This document shows positions 4,256-5,272 of a DNA stretch of 5,272 bases, one piece after another. The translations under genes and the position numbers were made by a program. The notes below the pieces were generated by a model, which did not search any database, was not told the origin of the DNA, and was given only the letters and a program-made list of their open reading frames with translations. This DNA is from Candidatus Omnitrophota bacterium. Lineage in GTDB: Bacteria; Omnitrophota; Gorgyraeia; Duberdicusellales; 4484-171. The stretch covers positions 1 through 5,272 of the forward strand of contig JAUVUO010000104.1 of NCBI GenBank assembly GCA_030601015.1, in the 5' to 3' direction. Each line of letters begins with the position of its first letter. Positions within the stretch are counted from its first letter, which is position 1.

Positions 4256-5272
4256 TCACACAGAAAACTGCTCTAAAAATCTTACATCGTTTTCATAAAA
4301 ATAACGGATATCATTAATACCATATTTAAGCATCGCTATCCGCTCAACTCCCATACCAAAAGCAAAACCTCTATATTTCTTAGAATCTATTTCACAAGAT
4401 TCTAACACATTAGGATGTATCATCCCGCAACCCAAAACTTCCAGCCATCCTTTATCTTTACATATCGCACACTTTTTATTTTTTTTCTTTTTCGCCCCTT
4501 TACAGACAAAACAAGAAATATCAACTTCTGCCGAAGGTTCAGTAAATGGAAAAAAATGAGGCCTGAAACGCAGCTCAACGTCAGGAGAAAAAAATTCCCG
4601 CGCAAAATGAAGAAGAACTCCTTTTAAATGAGCGAAACTAATTGTTTCATCTACAGCAAATCCTTCAATCTGATGAAACATAAAAGAATGAGTAGCATCA
4701 ACATCATCCGGCCTATATACTCTGCCAGGGGAGATAACTGCCAAAGGAGGGTCTTCTTTCTTCATAATTCTGATTTGAGACGGTGAGGTATGACTTCTTA
4801 AAAGAAATTTGCCTTCCTTTCCTTCAGGTAAATCTAAATAAAAAGTATCAACAACATCTCTGGAAGGATGTTCTAAAGGGATATTTAAAGCTTCAAAATT
4901 ATGTCCTTCATCCTCAACTTCATTCCCTTCAATAATATTAAACCCCAACTTCTCAAAACAAAGACATATTTCCTGAATAACTGTAGTTAGTATATGCCGT
5001 GAACCTTTTTCAAATGAAGCTGCCGGAAAAGTCAAATCAACTTCACCCTCTTTAGAACCCATTTTTTTAGATTTGTCCTCTAACAAAAAACTTATTTTTT
5101 GTTTTAAAACATTTAAATTCTTACCCCACACACCCTTTTCTTCTTTTGATAAAGACGGTATATTAGCAAAAAGTTCTGTGAGCTTTGATTTCCTGCCTAA
5201 ATATTTAACTTTTAAAGCTTCCAGCTCTTGATTAGTTTTTGCCAGTGACAAATCTTTATTAAATACCTCTTC
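4256..5272 (-). CDS. pheS: Phenylalanyl-tRNA synthetase alpha subunit, 5' end outside the window
   Basis: This is the catalytic class II subunit of PheRS, making Phe-AMP and transferring Phe to tRNA-Phe. Numbering from the first visible codon at 5272, 338 residues are seen. They comprise the end of the N-terminal coiled coil (LKVKYLGRKSKL, about 20-31), the HNFEALNIPLEHPSRD segment (124-139), motif 2 around GRVYRPDD (183-190) with THSFMFHQIEG, FRPHFFPFTEPSAEVD (236-251), LGCGMIHPNVL (280-290) and motif 3 GFAFGMGVER (302-311). Four cysteines, C254, C257, C268 and C271, form a CxxC-x10-CxxC cluster that could bind zinc, with a run of lysines between the pairs. Such a cluster is known in many PheS proteins but is absent in E. 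coli. The frame is open to the window edge and the conserved coiled coil is incomplete, so the start lies beyond it; the TTG at 5251 is not the start. It is likely co-transcribed with pheT. Confidence 0.96.
   Translation of the reverse strand, partial: EEVFNKDLSLAKTNQELEALKVKYLGRKSKLTELFANIPSLSKEEKGVWGKNLNVLKQKISFLLEDKSKKMGSKEGEVDLTFPAASFEKGSRHILTTVIQEICLCFEKLGFNIIEGNEVEDEGHNFEALNIPLEHPSRDVVDTFYLDLPEGKEGKFLLRSHTSPSQIRIMKKEDPPLAVISPGRVYRPDDVDATHSFMFHQIEGFAVDETISFAHLKGVLLHFAREFFSPDVELRFRPHFFPFTEPSAEVDISCFVCKGAKKKKNKKCAICKDKGWLEVLGCGMIHPNVLESCEIDSKKYRGFAFGMGVERIAMLKYGINDIRYFYENDVRFLEQFSV

Noticed and set aside
4415..4627. Frames on both strands inside pheS
   Set aside because: They overlap the conserved cysteine cluster and motif region of pheS in other frames and lack independent support.
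5249..5251. TTG as start codon of pheS
   Set aside because: The frame is open upstream to the window edge, and the N-terminal coiled coil usual in PheS would be cut short, so the start is beyond the window.

Overview
The window is an AT-rich stretch (roughly one third G+C by eye) of a bacterial chromosome. Every recognisable gene lies on the minus strand, so the biological order is right to left: pheS, pheT, a 6S-like RNA, rarA. Nothing fixes the phylum. The PheRS subunits are bacterial in type. The beta subunit is short because it lacks the EMAPII-like tRNA-binding domain, and PheS carries a four-cysteine cluster; I take this to mean a lineage outside the standard model bacteria, possibly known only from environmental genomes.

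Right part (4256-5272 and 2316-4247): pheS and pheT, 8 bases apart, encode the alpha and beta subunits of phenylalanyl-tRNA synthetase. PheS is cut at its 5' end by the window edge. PheT has normal catalytic-scaffold, editing and FDX-ACB regions but stops early as the sequence reads.

Central part (2118-2452): this is the most interesting spot. The missing last 26 codons of pheT are present but displaced to 2118-2229. Between them and the truncated gene lies a 129-base insertion made entirely of local sequence: a perfect 100-base inverted copy of the pheT 3' region (2229-2328 against 2353-2452), flanked by a 29-base direct repeat (2201-2229 and 2330-2358). Removing one repeat unit restores a continuous 666-codon pheT. 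The geometry is that of a double template switch at a natural quasi-palindrome, or of a fold-back artefact in library preparation or assembly.

Middle-left part (1730-1986): a non-coding gene with a sigma70-type promoter, a long closing stem and a terminator. Its GAGCCGGTATTTC segment and overall fold fit 6S RNA, the regulator that binds RNA polymerase. It lies just upstream of rarA (457-1704), which encodes the RarA/MgsA AAA+ ATPase acting at stalled replication forks.

Left part (1-456): no convincing protein gene. It holds a consensus-grade leftward promoter (153-181) whose transcript would run off the window through a 10-bp hairpin (22-86).
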